Origin: Gigantopelta aegis | Taxonomy: Eukaryota; Mollusca; Gastropoda; Neomphalida; Peltospiridae | Assembly (NCBI RefSeq): GCF_016097555.1 | Contig: NC_054702.1 | Coordinates: 73,413,933 to 73,477,932, forward strand | DNA length: 64,000 nt | Direction of reading: 5' to 3' | Shown here: piece by piece, positions 43,621 to 55,636 of the stretch | How positions within the stretch are numbered: the stretch's first letter is position 1 | How the letters are laid out: each line of letters begins with the position of its first letter | Notes under the pieces: model-generated | The model's database searches: none | Told to the model about the DNA's origin: nothing | The model's input: the letters and a program-made list of their open reading frames with translations, nothing else | Position numbers and translations under genes: made by a program

Positions 43621-45489
43621 AAGTTAACAGTATTTATTCATTAAATAGGCAATTTTTAGAAAATTACGATTTTCTGCTGTTACAGTACAAAAAGGGTTAC
43701 TATACCAGGTTGTGCACTTTACATCTTGGTTTAACAGATTTGTTTAATGAAAGGGAATACTTACTGATGGATTACTTCAAGTTTCATACTGTTATGAAAT
43801 ATAATGCAATTAGTTTGAGAGAAAACTTTATTTATTTTAAAGAAAACTGTCCAAAATTGTTACGTTTGGGGACTGTGTTTGGGGTTAACCCTTATTAGAA
43901 GCATCAAACTCCTAAAATATCTTGCAGAATATCCATTTAAAAGAAATACCCTGAAATAATCATAAAATAAGCAAATATTTGAAAACTAAATATTTTTTTC
44001 ATTTGTTACAGCACATAATGGGTTAATTCAATATGTTGTGCAACATTTCAACAATTGCAACCTTTATTTCCAAAAGCTAGACACCCAGACGGTTCGAATG
44101 AGACAATTTCAACTTGTTATACCTCCAGTTGGGGTATCTCATTAAATAAGTCCCATTCTTAGCCTTGGCCGCTACTCTATTACAAAGTTGCAAGTTGAAA
44201 AATAGTCCATAATTTTTTTTCTGTAACTGGATATTGGGAATTGTCGATTCAGAAATGTCCATTACCAATGTAACAAAATGTTTCAACATTACAAAAGAAG
44301 GAAAATCATTAAGATTTGCACTTTTAGTCCTTCCAAAAAACAATTTACTTTCATAAAAAATTTCCACAGTAAAAAATCCCAACAATATAAATATAATATA
44401 TACAAGTGTATAGTATCATATGATGAAACTGATGAACATTTGAATTCTGTTTTAAACACGTGAATAAAAATCCAATATGTGATTCATTTTTTTTTTTTAA
44501 ATGTTTCTTTTTTCTGTACAAATATAATTCGAATATTTTTTATTTTGAAACCAGTCAAAACATAGCGATTTAAACACAGTATTTCAAAATATGAAATGTT
44601 ATTTACGAAACTTAAAAAACACTTCTATGCTATAAATAAGTAAAATGTATTGTATAAAGACTTAAACAGAATATATACAGTCCATGATTTCTTTTACTGC
44701 AGATAAAAGTAAATTAAGTGATTTAGAATGTTCATTCGTTCACATAATAAACAAGTCATACACAAAATGTATTTAATTGCAGTTTCATTCAAAATTATAA
44801 TAAGAGTTCGTCTTTCCTTAAAGCCACGTATTCCTCTCAACAGTAAAAGGGTTAGTAACACGTGCCTTCCTATAAATATCGGAGTGGATCCTTGAAAACT
44901 TTCGTTTGATATTTTTTGGTAAGTTTCTTTTCCGGACTTGACATGGTCCTAGCTTGTTATTCACGAAAATAATATTTTGAATAATGTGCATAATAAAGAA
45001 ATTATTACACTCGCGTGTGAATCGTATTGATTTTACGAAACTCGTGTCAGGATTCATGTATTACCCACCCTCTCGCTCGGGTTTCTGACACGAGTTTCGT
45101 AAAATCAGTACGACACACAAGCTCGTATAATAATCGCATACTGTTGCACATCAAGTTCAACTTTTCACAGAGTTATGGCTCTTGAATTTAGAATGTATTA
45201 AAAATTGTTCTGTGCGTTAGGGAACTGCTTCAGCAGTACTCTCAGAATGCTTGTTGAATTTCTATACGTCAATATGTGACTGATGTCAGTTTGTTCTTTA
45301 GTAATTATTACCTCATTATCTTGACTTTACTAAACACGTGGTTGTGGTGGTATTATAGTCTGGCTGCTTGGGAGTCGAGTCGACACATCCAGAATAATGA
45401 TTGTCAAATGATATTTACATTACTGGTATTTTAAATATTATGGTTAATATTGAAAAATGCTTGTTTCTTGCGACTATACAAGAACTCAC
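43621..45489. other. Receptor intron sequence with foldback
   Basis: AT-rich intron; apart from the foldback around 45067 I see nothing. Confidence 0.5.
45001..45134. repeat. Foldback with 50-bp arms
   Basis: 45001-45050 and 45085-45134 are inverted copies with a 34-nt spacer. The inner 28 bp ('gattttacgaaactcgtgtc' and neighbours) are nearly perfect. Weaker similarity continues outward to about 44970 and 45155. It is a MITE-like or hairpin-forming sequence 360 bp downstream, in gene direction, of the TM1 exon. Confidence 0.85.
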
Positions 45490-45637
45490 CTTCTGTTTCT
45501 AAATTTGATGTTGAAGACCAGAAAACTCAATGCCAAAAGCATCCCAAGTGCAGAAAGCACACACATGATGGCATACAGTCCCTCTGTTAATGCAATCGGA
45601 ACGAAGTCTGTTTTAAACGAATCCCTAGGCACCGTAC
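45490..45637 (-). CDS. GABA-B receptor-like exon: stalk end and TM1
   Basis: 148 nt between acceptor TTTTAG and donor GTGAGT; two bases complete a glycine codon with the previous exon and two bases (AG) carry over to the next. It reads TVPRDSFKTDFVPIALTEGL, then YAIMCVLSALGMLLALSFLV, FNIKFRNR. FNIKFRNRR followed by IIKMSSP matches the family's TM1 end and loop 1. VPRD corresponds to the VPKD or PPKD residues before TM1. Confidence 0.92.
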
Positions 45638-46283
45638 CTAAAAGAAGGAAGAAAAAGAAAAAATGCCGACATTGTTAACTTTCGAAAAATACGATTCAGC
45701 AGCATTTCTGTCAAACGCATTGATGTAATTTTTTTTTTTATCGCGGTGATTTTGCAGAAAAGACAGACAATTAGGTAGATCTATGGTTATCATAGGTACA
45801 AAATATAGTTTCGAAATTCTGAATTAATATAGGTCAGAAAAATGTAATTTGTTTGATATCTCAAAGTTAGATTTTAAAATTTTGACAACATGTTACTCGT
45901 ACGTGACGCAATATGTCAACTTCGACTGCACTAAATTGAAGAGTGGTATATAGTACCTGCTTTGCTTTGGCTATTCACATTTGTCTTTAAAAATAAGAGA
46001 ATTTTAAAAACAAAGTATTTTCTGCAAGTCGCCAAAAACGTGCAGGAATTAATTTATTAATCGCTTTTAAAATATTTATCAGCACTGCATTATGCGTATT
46101 TAAATGAACTATAATAGTCTATGAGCCAGAGGGGTCGGTCGGTACCATCTGGGGGGACAAATGCTCATAGTGATTTTTGTCAAGACCTACATCCCTAGTG
46201 ATGGAAAATTTATGATAGCATTGCAGGACTCACAGCTTTCTGTGCGTATCTTCCTGTTTTGTGATCCTACCCCCATTTTTACG
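45638..46283. other. Receptor intron sequence
   Basis: AT-rich intron. It ends with the 46.1-kb partner of a long-range inverted pair (see 51960). Confidence 0.5.
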
Positions 46284-47065
46284 GAATTGCTAAAGGGTGA
46301 CTATAAGAAAAGCATTGTAAAATATTTGTCAGGGCATTTAGGAATACAAAACTTGGAGGATTGGGAGATAATTGACTGGAGAATTCAGATATATTACCAA
46401 TATTGAAATCCTTTCAGGATTAGGGTCTCATATAACACTTTTTCTGTAACGTTATAAAATACAATTCACACAGTTTTATTTTTAAGTAGAAATTTAACAC
46501 AAAGTTTAGTCTCAGCACCTCAAATATTCCCTTTAAATGTACTAATTACAACATAAGCTCATTTGGACATCCAGTTATTATTTATATCCTATAAATAGTT
46601 TTGTTGCAGGATTTGCTGCGTAATTACACATTTTATAACCCACACCTATTTCCTCAACAGGTATATGCTTATAGAATTGCTAAAGGGTGACTATATTAAA
46701 AGCATTGTAAAATATTTCTCAGGGCATTTAGAATACACAACTTGAAGAATTGGGAGACAATGGATTGGAGAATTCAGATATATTACCAATACTGAAATCC
46801 TTTCAGGATTAGTGTCTCATATAGAACTTTTTCTGTAACGTTACAAAATACAATTCACAGAGTTTTATTTTTTCACTACAAATTTAACATAAAGTTTAGG
46901 CCCAGCACCTCAAATATTGTCTTTAAATGTTCTAATTAAAATAGAAGCTCATTTGGACATTCAGTTATTATTTACATCCTATAAAAAAGTTTTGTTGCAA
47001 GATTTGCTGTGTAATTAAACATTTTATAACCCTACCCCTATTTCTTCAACAGCAATATTCCAATG
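46284..47065 (+). repeat. Tandem duplication of a 390-bp unit
   Basis: 46284-46673 and 46674-47065 both start 'gaattgctaaagggtgacta' and share 'catttggacatYcagttatt', 'gaaatcctttcaggattag' and 'ttttataacc'. A third start (gaattgttaaaggga) at 47066 is overtaken by a MITE. Similarity is high, with scattered substitutions. Confidence 0.92.
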
Positions 47066-47071
47066 GAATTG

Positions 47072-47454
47072 TTAAAGGGACAGACCCTAGTTTGAACCTG
47101 TGGAAGTTAACACTAAGTTTAGTTAATCTACAAACCTGTAACACATTTGGATAACGTTACAATTGAGTAAAACAAAGAGTCTGTGACTTAAAAATGGTGA
47201 AATACCCTCTAAAAATAGACTAACACTCGACTCCATAACTGTTACTTCTCAGACGCACGTGCGTTTTTATGAGAAATGCATTTTGTGATATTAAAATACC
47301 AGGATGACCAAAAACACTTCGAATGTACGGAAATTGATAATCTAAACCATAAAATCTAAGTAAAGTATGACTTCAGTTATCAAAAACGGCTACAATAGTA
47401 AAAGAAAATATATATATACCTTAGTGTTTAAAAACGTAGGGTATGTCCCTTTAA
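47072..47454. mobile_element. TTAA-flanked MITE, second family
   Basis: TTAA at 47072-47075 and 47451-47454 with inverted ends 'agggacagaccctagtttg' and 'acgtagggtatgtccct'. At 383 bp it is similar in size to the MITE at 13487 but has different subterminal sequence. It has no coding frame. Confidence 0.85.
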
Positions 47455-50231
47455 CAGTAATTAAATAAAACATAAAACGTTTATTAGGATGGGCGATAAA
47501 AAAATTAGAGAAAAGCACGTTAATGGAATATGAATTTCAGAAATAGAAGCAATCGTGTCACCCCTAGAGGGTTAGGGTCTCATGTAACACTTTTGTTTTA
47601 CACTACGTTATGCATTTTCCACCATTTCTCAACAGTAATTTCACTTGAAGTTTAGGATTACATCTTCAAATGTTCTGTTTCAGGAGTTTTATTGCACACA
47701 AATCTATATTAGGCTGTTAAATACTACTTAGGTCTTGCATTTAAAGTGAATTTGGCGTTATATGTTGGTGAGGTGTCATTAAAATGATCTACCATTAGAC
47801 TAAAATCGATTAAAAGTCTACGTTGTTGATTTACAACCCATATCGATCAAGTATTTATTGTTATCTTTGTAATATAACCATGACTAAAAAGGTATTATTG
47901 TTTAAAATTGTATCCATGGAAGATATTAACATATCATAACTTGGCCACACCCAAATAGGCATACTGTTGACTCCACAACTTAAAAGATCAAAACAACACA
48001 TTTTTATTATGTTCAAGTTGACCTATTTATTAATTGCATTAATACTCTGGTATGTGATTCAGCTGTATACGTTTCCTAAAATTAATATTAATGCATTACT
48101 ACCTTCATAATTGTGTTGAACTATTCCAGATATTGAAAATAACATGCTAGGGTGTGTCATACTTCAAGCTGAACACAAATGATAGAGTTTAATTTATGTG
48201 TCCTGAAACTAGAGGTTACCACGAGTTAGCACTTCAGTATGTTTCAACAACCATTTACCTTAATACAGACGAATCTAGCTTTGGAAAACATTGTTAGACT
48301 GGAGGTGGCATTCACTGGTGGAGCAAATATTTGAAATTTTATGTTTCTGGTGCATGTGTTGGAACACATTGACTGATAATGGATTGTACTAATGATAAAA
48401 CAAAACCCCAAACATATAGCTAAAGTTGCTTGAAAACAAATAACCTCATTTGGCGTCTAGCAAGACAGACAAACACAGATAAATGGAAAACTCCAAGTTG
48501 GACCGAATTCAGTATGAGTACCAGAGAATTCAATATTAACCATCTCAAAGATACCTGCCTACTATCAATACATCATGTTCCGAGCCGACGATTATATTTG
48601 TAATTGTGAACCAGAGCATATCACAATAAAACAACCTTTACAAACCATTGCCGTGCTGATGAATCAATCACTTTGCACAGACATAACGACAGCTATGTCA
48701 TTATTATTTTAAGAATGGAATCATTTTTAATGCTATAGGCATCATATGATGGTGATTTCAAGGCTTTTACGTAGGTATAGAGGTATATGATTGCTGAAGA
48801 CATAATTAGTTGAGTCCTTGAAATTTAAGATGTATAACCATGTACAAATATATTATGAAGCTCTAAAAGTCTTATGAGACCAGCCTGGTCAGTTTACTAT
48901 TTGGGCAAAAAGCGAACCAAAGAAAAGACCTAGCATGGTTAAAAACTTGTGCCAAATGACATATGACAGCCTAACAGTTTCCCCAAGTTTTAGCGTAGTT
49001 AAACAATCTCTGGAAAGATTTATTCAAATGTCTGTTCCACAGAAATGAAGTTTTCAGAATGTTTGATGCCTCAGTTACATAGATGCATTGCTTAGCCTTC
49101 TATGAGCATCTCATCTGAAAATTGCACTTCAGGGCTATTAAGTTAGTGATTCCAATCGAACACCCTGATATGTTTGAAGCATTTCAGATTGGCAACATTT
49201 TTTTTTAGCAGATGTCTGACAACAATATTTGTGGATGCATTCCTAAAAACCACTAAGTTAAAGTGAACAAAGATATTCCCGGACGCTAGAGGTCACAACA
49301 GAGTTAAGGCTAAATTCTGGTGCTAAAAAGATACAGCAGAACATCAATGTGTCATCACAAAAAGTTTCCAAAGCCAAACGTTTCAAGGGATTATACATAT
49401 ATTCCATAGTACTGGTAGTAAGCTTCATTCAATGTTGATTAAATGCATTTGCTGATAATATCTGTACTGCATAGGCAGTTTCAGTGGGTACTGCTTTTGA
49501 CTTGATGAAGAACAATGTTATGCAACCTTCAAAGGTGAGTGACTATATATAACAATAAATCTCATGACAAAATCAGAATACGAATAGCTCAAACATTAGA
49601 CATTTGTGACAGAAAATGAATTGAAGATCAATCACTGTTTGAGTGCATTACTGAGCTGGCACAAGGTACAATTTCCAGATATCCTTTAACTTTCATTGGT
49701 ATATCATGAGCCTCGTTCCAGGTACATTTGACATGACGAGATAGTCTAACAGAAAATTTGTAACTATTGTTGATGGGATTTACTTGGCATAGTGATTGTG
49801 TTATTTTTTAGAGGTGGTAAATCAATGTTACATAAAGCATTATGAGGTGGAAACCATGCACACAAACATGTTAATACTGTGGTTGATATATATCGTGGGA
49901 CCTTTACTAAGAGCAACATATTTTGTAAAACAACTGAGAACCTTTCAGAGTCAGATTACCAATATCACCAATTTAAATACTTTCATAGTCAAAGAATGAA
50001 GGAAGGCAGTATACACAAATATACTCCAAGTGAAAGTGTTTTTATAACAAATATTAAAACAATATCCAAGGTTGTATGCCATCCGATGTTTTTAAGTTGA
50101 CTGATGCATGCTATATTGCATGCAGCTCATGTTGCAATTGAGGGATATAAGTAAGTTGCCTTTAGCTCAAAAGGCAGAGACTATATTTTGTGCTTGGCAT
50201 TCCTAGAGATCCCTGGAGTTCCACTGTTCTG
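47455..50231. other. Receptor intron sequence, unassigned
   Basis: About 2.8 kb of AT-rich intron. Some stretches (48440-48660, 48890-49100, 49840-50080) have coding-like composition but are full of stops in all frames I followed. They may be decayed transposon sequence. Confidence 0.4.
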
Positions 50232-50318
50232 AAAAACATCCTGACAGGATATTGAACATTGTATGAGAAAAGAAATTCACTTCTCATACAATTTTCAATA
50301 TCCTGCCAGGATGTTTTT
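50232..50318. repeat. Hairpin with 38-bp arms
   Basis: 50232-50269 and 50281-50318 are reverse complements with two mismatches around an 11-nt loop. It lies about 80 bp left of the Tc1-like relic and is not part of that family's other copy. Confidence 0.93.
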
Positions 50319-50398
50319 GTTCTGTGCAAAGAAGGGCAGAATCGAAAGTGTAACTATGTTGGGATTGTTTGATAAAACATACACAACATACAATCAAC

Positions 50399-51238
50399 CA
50401 GACCGTCCCAGAAGTGGAAGACCTCGCATAACAACTGCTGCACAAGATCGCTACATCCGGGTTCTGCACTTGTGTCACCGAATTGCCACAGCAACGAACA
50501 CTGCTGGATGCATACCTGTTTTGAGAAGGGTGTCTGCACAAACCATTCGGAACCGACTTCGAGAAGCTGGTTTCCGGGCTAGGAGACTGTATGTTGGCCC
50601 CGTCCTGCGAAGTCAACATCGACATTTACGTGTTCGCTGGTGCACGAATGTACACGGGTGGAACATGGGAAACTGGCGGCAAGTATGGCTCAGCGACGAG
50701 TCATGTTTCCTTCTACAGCGACGAGATGGACGACAAAGTGTTTACAGACACTGCAATGAACGTTTTGCCAACAACTGCGTCGCCCAAGTTGACAGATTCG
50801 TTGGAGGGAGTGTCACGATGTGGGGAGCCATCTCATACAACGGCAGAAATGAACTTGTGTTCGTACAAGGCAACCTGACAGCTGTACGCTACCGGGATGA
50901 CATTAATCGCCGTCACATGCTTCCCATTTTGGATCGACAGAGAGAACTCTTTCAGCCAGATCGCATACGACAATGGATTTCCTACAGATGAGAACATTAA
51001 TGTGCTGCCATGGCCATCAAGATATCCAGATCTCAACCCCATTGAACATCTATGGTACGAACTGGACAGATGTGTACGGCAGCGTGACACAGAGCCTCAG
51101 ACGCTTCCGCGTCTGTCACATGCACTGCAGGAAGAATGGGATAGGATTCCACATGCCCGGATTCAGAGACTCATTCAGTCTATGCCAAGGAGATGTCGCG
51201 CAGTGATTGCTGCTGGTGGTGGCCACACAAGGTACTGA
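50399..51238 (+). pseudogene. Tc1-like transposase, truncated and frameshifted
   Basis: Covers RPRSGRPRITTAAQDRYIRV, TIRNRLREAGFRARRLYVGP, QVWLSDES (first Asp), GGSVTMWGAISYNGR and LPILDRQRELFQPD, then shifts frame close to the second Asp with loss of about 20 nt. The second frame carries LPWPSRYPDLNPIEHLW (catalytic Glu intact) to the terminal RRCRAVIAAGGGHTRY. The middle shift and missing N-terminus make it inactive. It would otherwise be a cut-and-paste transposase using TA targets. Confidence 0.88.
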
Positions 51239-51435
51239 TTTCAGCGCCCTCGTACAACGCTGTTTGGTGTCGAAAACGCCTCCACTGCCGTCAATCCATA
51301 GCAATAACATTCTCACATGCTCATGTCAAATTTTACTGTGATACGATCATAAATAACGAAATTATGCCACTTTGTATTAAAGAGATAATTCAATGTATAT
51401 TTCGCCTATGCGTTCCTTTTTTGACAGAGTATATA
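50399..51435 (+). mobile_element. Tc1-like element, 5'-truncated
   Basis: Same family as the element at 35.7 kb. The right end has 'cctatgcgttccttttttga' then 'cagagtatat', matching its terminal repeat. The left terminal repeat and the N-terminal helix-turn-helix are missing; homology begins abruptly at DRPRSGRPRI. Confidence 0.85.
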
Positions 51436-52102
51436 TTAAGTTACATTAAAGCCCTAAAAAAGTGTAAACCTAAACTAAAATAGCAAACATTGCATTAAAT
51501 AAAAAGTGATATGTGATACTCTAACCTTCAAATGATGTCACTGTTGCTTTAGGCCAGTCTATCTAAGACCAAAAATGGCCTAGCCCACCACAAATTGCAA
51601 GATTTTTAAAGTGACGTTGGGTTTTTTTAAACCTTGGACCCACCTAATTAACATAGTAAAATTCTACTCAAAAATAATGAGTGGAACATTGTTTATTTTC
51701 AGTTTCTAAATGTATCATTGTGTACCTTTTTGTAGTAGATTTGACCATATTTATAAAACATGCTTAATAACAACCTTTATGGTATTTGGTATTTAAAAAA
51801 TGGAAACTCATTTGATTTTACATAGTTCATGGGTGCTGAATCCTAAAATAAATGTTGCCAACTGATCTTTTGATTATTTATCTTTAAAAATTCAAGATGG
51901 CCACCAAATATATACAAAAACTAAAAATCTAATATCCAGGATTTTATATAAATTTTTCATCCCTAGGGATGTAGACCTTGACAAAAATCACTATGACCAT
52001 TCGTGCCCCCAGGTGGTACCAATTGGCCAAATTTTTGGTCCTAGCTCATGGACTATTATTAAATGTTACCAAGTATATTCAGAAATAGTCAGCAGGCCCG
52101 TA

Positions 52103-52134
<32 letters not shown>

Positions 52135-53425
52135 GAGGTGGGGTTGTTCATATTTCTAAAAATATTGCACAAATACTTGATTGTAACTTTTGCAACTCTC
52201 CCATAATGCATTTGCATTTTTTATTTCCAAAACACGTTAACTTTCCTTCTTTCGTACAACCAAACTGATATTATTTACAAAGAAAAAAAATATAATAATA
52301 ATAAAAAATCATGGGATGGAGGTCGTTTCGGTGTGGGTAACGTCGGCGTGTTGTCATTTCTTTTGTTTATAGAAACAAAACTCTAATGACTTGAAATATT
52401 ATTTAAAATGCATCTCTGAGCACAATATCTGACCTAACATAATACTGAACTATTTAATTGGAGTACTCGAGGGTCAAACTCGTGCCGGACGAGTACCCGG
52501 CACTTACACTAGATGATGATTTGATTAAGGAATGAAGTAAAATGGCATTATGCATCTTAATTCCAGCGCAGAACATGGATGTCAAATCATACCATTGTAT
52601 TGCATTTAGAAACCGGTTGATACGTACAGTGTTGTGACAGACGGCCAGTTTAAAAAGAGAAACTAGCACATGACCATATAATTATTGTGTAACTTGTATT
52701 GTTGATTATCTACTGCTGAAATCAGTGCCCTACATTGTCAATTGTATTATAGCTGATCATTGTATTCCACCTTGTTATATACTAAAAGGCAAACGTTATT
52801 GCGACACACAAAAGACAAAGATAATTGATGATACGTTTTTACTGCCGTGTATGAAACGTTATAACATGGAAAGAGAAATATCCGAAGGTATGGAAACGAG
52901 CAATAGTCCATGAAAAGGGCGCACCTGCCATGTGCAAATGAGAAACATCACTAGAGGGGGTCCAGAGCGAAGTTCACACAGTTAGGAGCACGGATGCCAT
53001 ATATGCGTAGACGTCGTCAGGACTGTCCTCGCTGATACACCTCTGTTGCCAGAGATGGTACGGACTGTGAGGGTTGCTGGCTGAAACCTGTTTCGCAGAT
53101 GCGTGGTTCGGATTCATGTGTCTTGGCGAGGGGTTGTGTGACGGATGGTCGGCCGATACGGGGACAGTAACTGATATAGTTTTGTTGATATCGTTGCCAT
53201 AAGTGTCATATAGTGTTTCTGTGGACGTTGAATTGATGTGTGACGTCACGCTGCGAGGTCACAGATTCAAGCATCCCTATGACTCGCCATCTGCCACCGA
53301 GACGTGGCATGACGAAATTGCATCAAACAGTTCACTGTGATGGAGCAAATGGAAGGTAAGCCGGGACATTTGCCTGTGAATTTGATGGTGATAAACACTC
53401 TAGTTCGTCTTCTCGGTGGAGACAA
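51436..53425. other. Receptor intron with long-range inverted copy and poly-G
   Basis: 'catccctagggatgtagacc' and 'ttgacaaaaatcactatga' to 'gctcatggactattatt' (51958-52056) is an inverted copy of 46105-46200. A poly-G run lies at 52107-52135. The rest, including 52450-53400, shows no recognisable coding sequence. Confidence 0.5.
52107..52135. repeat. Poly-G tract
   Basis: A run of 29 G ending in 'gaggtggggt'. Confidence 0.95.
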
Positions 53426-54090
53426 ATGGCGAGGTGCATGAGAAGATACTGCCAGAATGGATACAGGAAGCATCAAGAGAAACTAGCTTATGCCTATGAA
53501 AAGGCAAGGGAGCATACAAGAATTCAAGCAGAGGCGAGGAAGGCTCGCCATGATGAAGTGCTTAGAGATAACAAAGTAAGTATTGATTATCTTGTATATC
53601 TCAGGAATAGAAACATCAAGAGTAGGAACAAGATTCAAGACCACTGGAGAAGTCAGCTGTACAGTCACTGAAATGCTGGATTCAGATGGAATGTTGTACA
53701 AAGTATATCCTCTGGAAGATGATAAAAACGCCAGGGTGGTGAACAGGTCAGAGATGAAAGAGAGTTATGTCAGATACAACCAGAAGGATGATTTCATGGA
53801 TGTTGAAGGTCAGTCAGACAATGCAAGAGATGACTAGTCTGTTGCAGTAGATACACTGTCATCATCTAGTGAGGATGATCATCCACATCAACTTTTGGTA
53901 AACGATGTAGCACGACATACAACAAAAGGTAAACATCGAAACCCATATAACTTGCCAGTAACCACCAACGAGCAGTTCATAGATGAGAAAGTTTATTGAT
54001 CTACGTTATCAAAAGAAGACCTTTTGATCAGACTTAGAGCTACGTTAATGCAACAGGCAATTAGAGAGGTAAGTAGCGCTTTGAGTCACA
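53426..54090 (+). pseudogene. LTR-retrotransposon integrase C-terminal fragment
   Basis: The first frame has EKLAYAYEKAREHTRIQAEA and RKARHDEVL, then YLVYLRNR and NKIQDHW. This is the pattern of Ty3/gypsy-type pol ends: an A-E-A helix with RK..D, then a GDxVxLRN-like strand and a KIQDRW-like motif. The frame then shifts to VTEMLDSDGMLYKVYPLED and NRSEMKESYV, the usual end of that domain, with an in-frame TAG at 53835 followed by acidic residues. The protein normally integrates the element's DNA into host chromosomes. No protease, reverse transcriptase or LTR is visible, so it is a small relic. Confidence 0.65.
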
Positions 54091-54613
54091 GAGATACCTA
54101 ATAATGTGGGATTCCTAACAAGATGATTATACTATGTTAAAACAGTAACAAGTCTAGCTGGTTTGCAATTTAGTTTCAAACAGCATATTGATATGCTCAT
54201 GGCAGTGCCTGACATGATATGTACGTTTATAATATAACATAAGTAGTTTTTAGAAATTTGTCGTTTAAAGTAGCAATTATATTTGTTTTACAAAATAGGT
54301 CCATGAATGTCATCATGTTTAATAATTTTATGAATGTTTTCGAGAACATAAACATGCATAAACACAACTAAGGCGTCCGCAGTTTATTTCTCTTTATTTA
54401 GACTTAGGGTACTTGGGAAGTCCTTCCAAGACACTTGGGACATTAATATATGGTAAACACTGTCATTGGAGCTATCTTAAGGAACCCAGGACAGTAATGG
54501 TCTGCCAGTATTGGCCAGGTGTGACGTGTGATGTTATCAGCGTGACTGGGGTGAAAGATAGAGAGAATATCTGGCAAGAGAGAAAGACGTTTGGACCAAC
54601 ACTCCATATCATA

Positions 54614-54615
<2 letters not shown>
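54091..54615. other. Receptor intron sequence
   Basis: AT-rich; nothing identified. Confidence 0.5.

Positions 54616-54665
<50 letters not shown>
54616..54665. repeat. (TA)n microsatellite
   Basis: About 25 TA units. Confidence 0.97.
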
Positions 54666-54668
<3 letters not shown>

Positions 54669-54842
54669 CATCATGGATTAAAGAATATAATCGGGATCGA
54701 ACTTGTGTAGTTTTTGTGAGTGGGTGCTTTATACTCTCGGCCACATATGTATATGGGTTATATATTTCTTAAAACCACAGTAAACCTGTAAACTAAACCG
54801 AACAGTTTACTTGGTACCAAAGGTGTTCGGTTTAGAGGAGCT

Positions 54843-54846
<4 letters not shown>

Positions 54847-54906
<60 letters not shown>

Positions 54907-54931
54907 ACGCACACGCACACGCACGCACGCC
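54847..54931. repeat. (CA)n microsatellite beside an exon
   Basis: About 26 CA units followed by ACGCAC variants, ending six bases from the donor of the exon at 54937-55029, on its intronic side. Confidence 0.97.
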
Positions 54932-54936
54932 TTTAC

Positions 54937-55029
54937 CTTTTAGCCATAATATAGGTGCAGAGTTATTCCAGATGAATTTATAGCCGGTTTTATGTTTATC
55001 ATACCAAGCGATTCTCACCAATTTATTAT
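54937..55029 (-). CDS. GABA-B receptor-like exon: ligand-domain end and stalk
   Basis: Ninety-three nt between acceptor TTTCAG and donor GTAAAG, phase 1 at both ends. It reads NKLVRIAWYDKHKTGYKFIW then NNSAPILWLK. With the upstream exon the joint gives FQ-D-NKLVRIAWYD, like the family's FQDGKEVKVGEYD. A (CA)n repeat starts six bases past the donor, which could affect splicing. Confidence 0.88.
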
Positions 55030-55204
55030 CTGAAAATGACAATTCATTTGATCTTGAAAAGTTGAAGAAAATATTGGTTAACATACTTAACAGAATACAA
55101 GTCTAATGTAAAACAACAGACAATTCCGAACAAGCAAGAAAACTAAATAAACAATGAAAATGTTCAAGGTTGTAATAATTGTTGTTGGGGGTTTTGGTTG
55201 TTGT

Positions 55205-55244
55205 TTTTTTTTTTTTTTTTTTTTTTTTTTGGGGGGGGGGGGGG
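55205..55244. repeat. Poly-T/poly-G tract
   Basis: About 26 T followed by 14 G. Confidence 0.95.
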
Positions 55245-55480
55245 TGTTATAATTAAAACGTCAGCGAATTCATTTGTTTGTCAAATACTATAATTAGAAA
55301 GGTGATATTTCTTTCATAATTTATTTTTAACAATTGGTACGTAAAGCTGAAAATGCAGTTTCAGTTGCTTCTTCAGGAGCTGATAACATGATACACAAGT
55401 GCATGTTTATGTGTAATTATTATTGTTGTGCATTCATACCACAGTTAAACTGAAACTGCAATGTCTTCTACTTTTTATAC
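55245..55480. other. Short intron portion
   Basis: AT-rich intron between the two extracellular exons. Confidence 0.5.
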
Positions 55481-55636
55481 CTTGAAATTGTTGAATCTTG
55501 GTCCGTCTTTGTATATCACCATTTTTATCAAAAAACACATGGCCCGATATCGAATTGAAATTAACTTTGCTCGTGTTGTTCTTGATTAATTCGCCCATGT
55601 AGCTATTGGTGTAGGAGAAATCTTCAAGTCTAAATC
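55481..55636 (-). CDS. GABA-B receptor-like exon: Venus-flytrap domain C-terminal part
   Basis: 156 nt between acceptor TTTATAG and donor GTATAA, phase 1 at both ends. It reads FRLEDFSYTNSYMGELIKNN, TSKVNFNSISGHVFFDKNGD, IQRRTKIQQFQ. RLEDFxYT, the F.GxSGHVxFD.NGD block and the QxQ strand are the hallmark of the membrane-proximal lobe of GABA-B ligand domains. NNTS is a potential N-glycosylation site. Confidence 0.93.
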
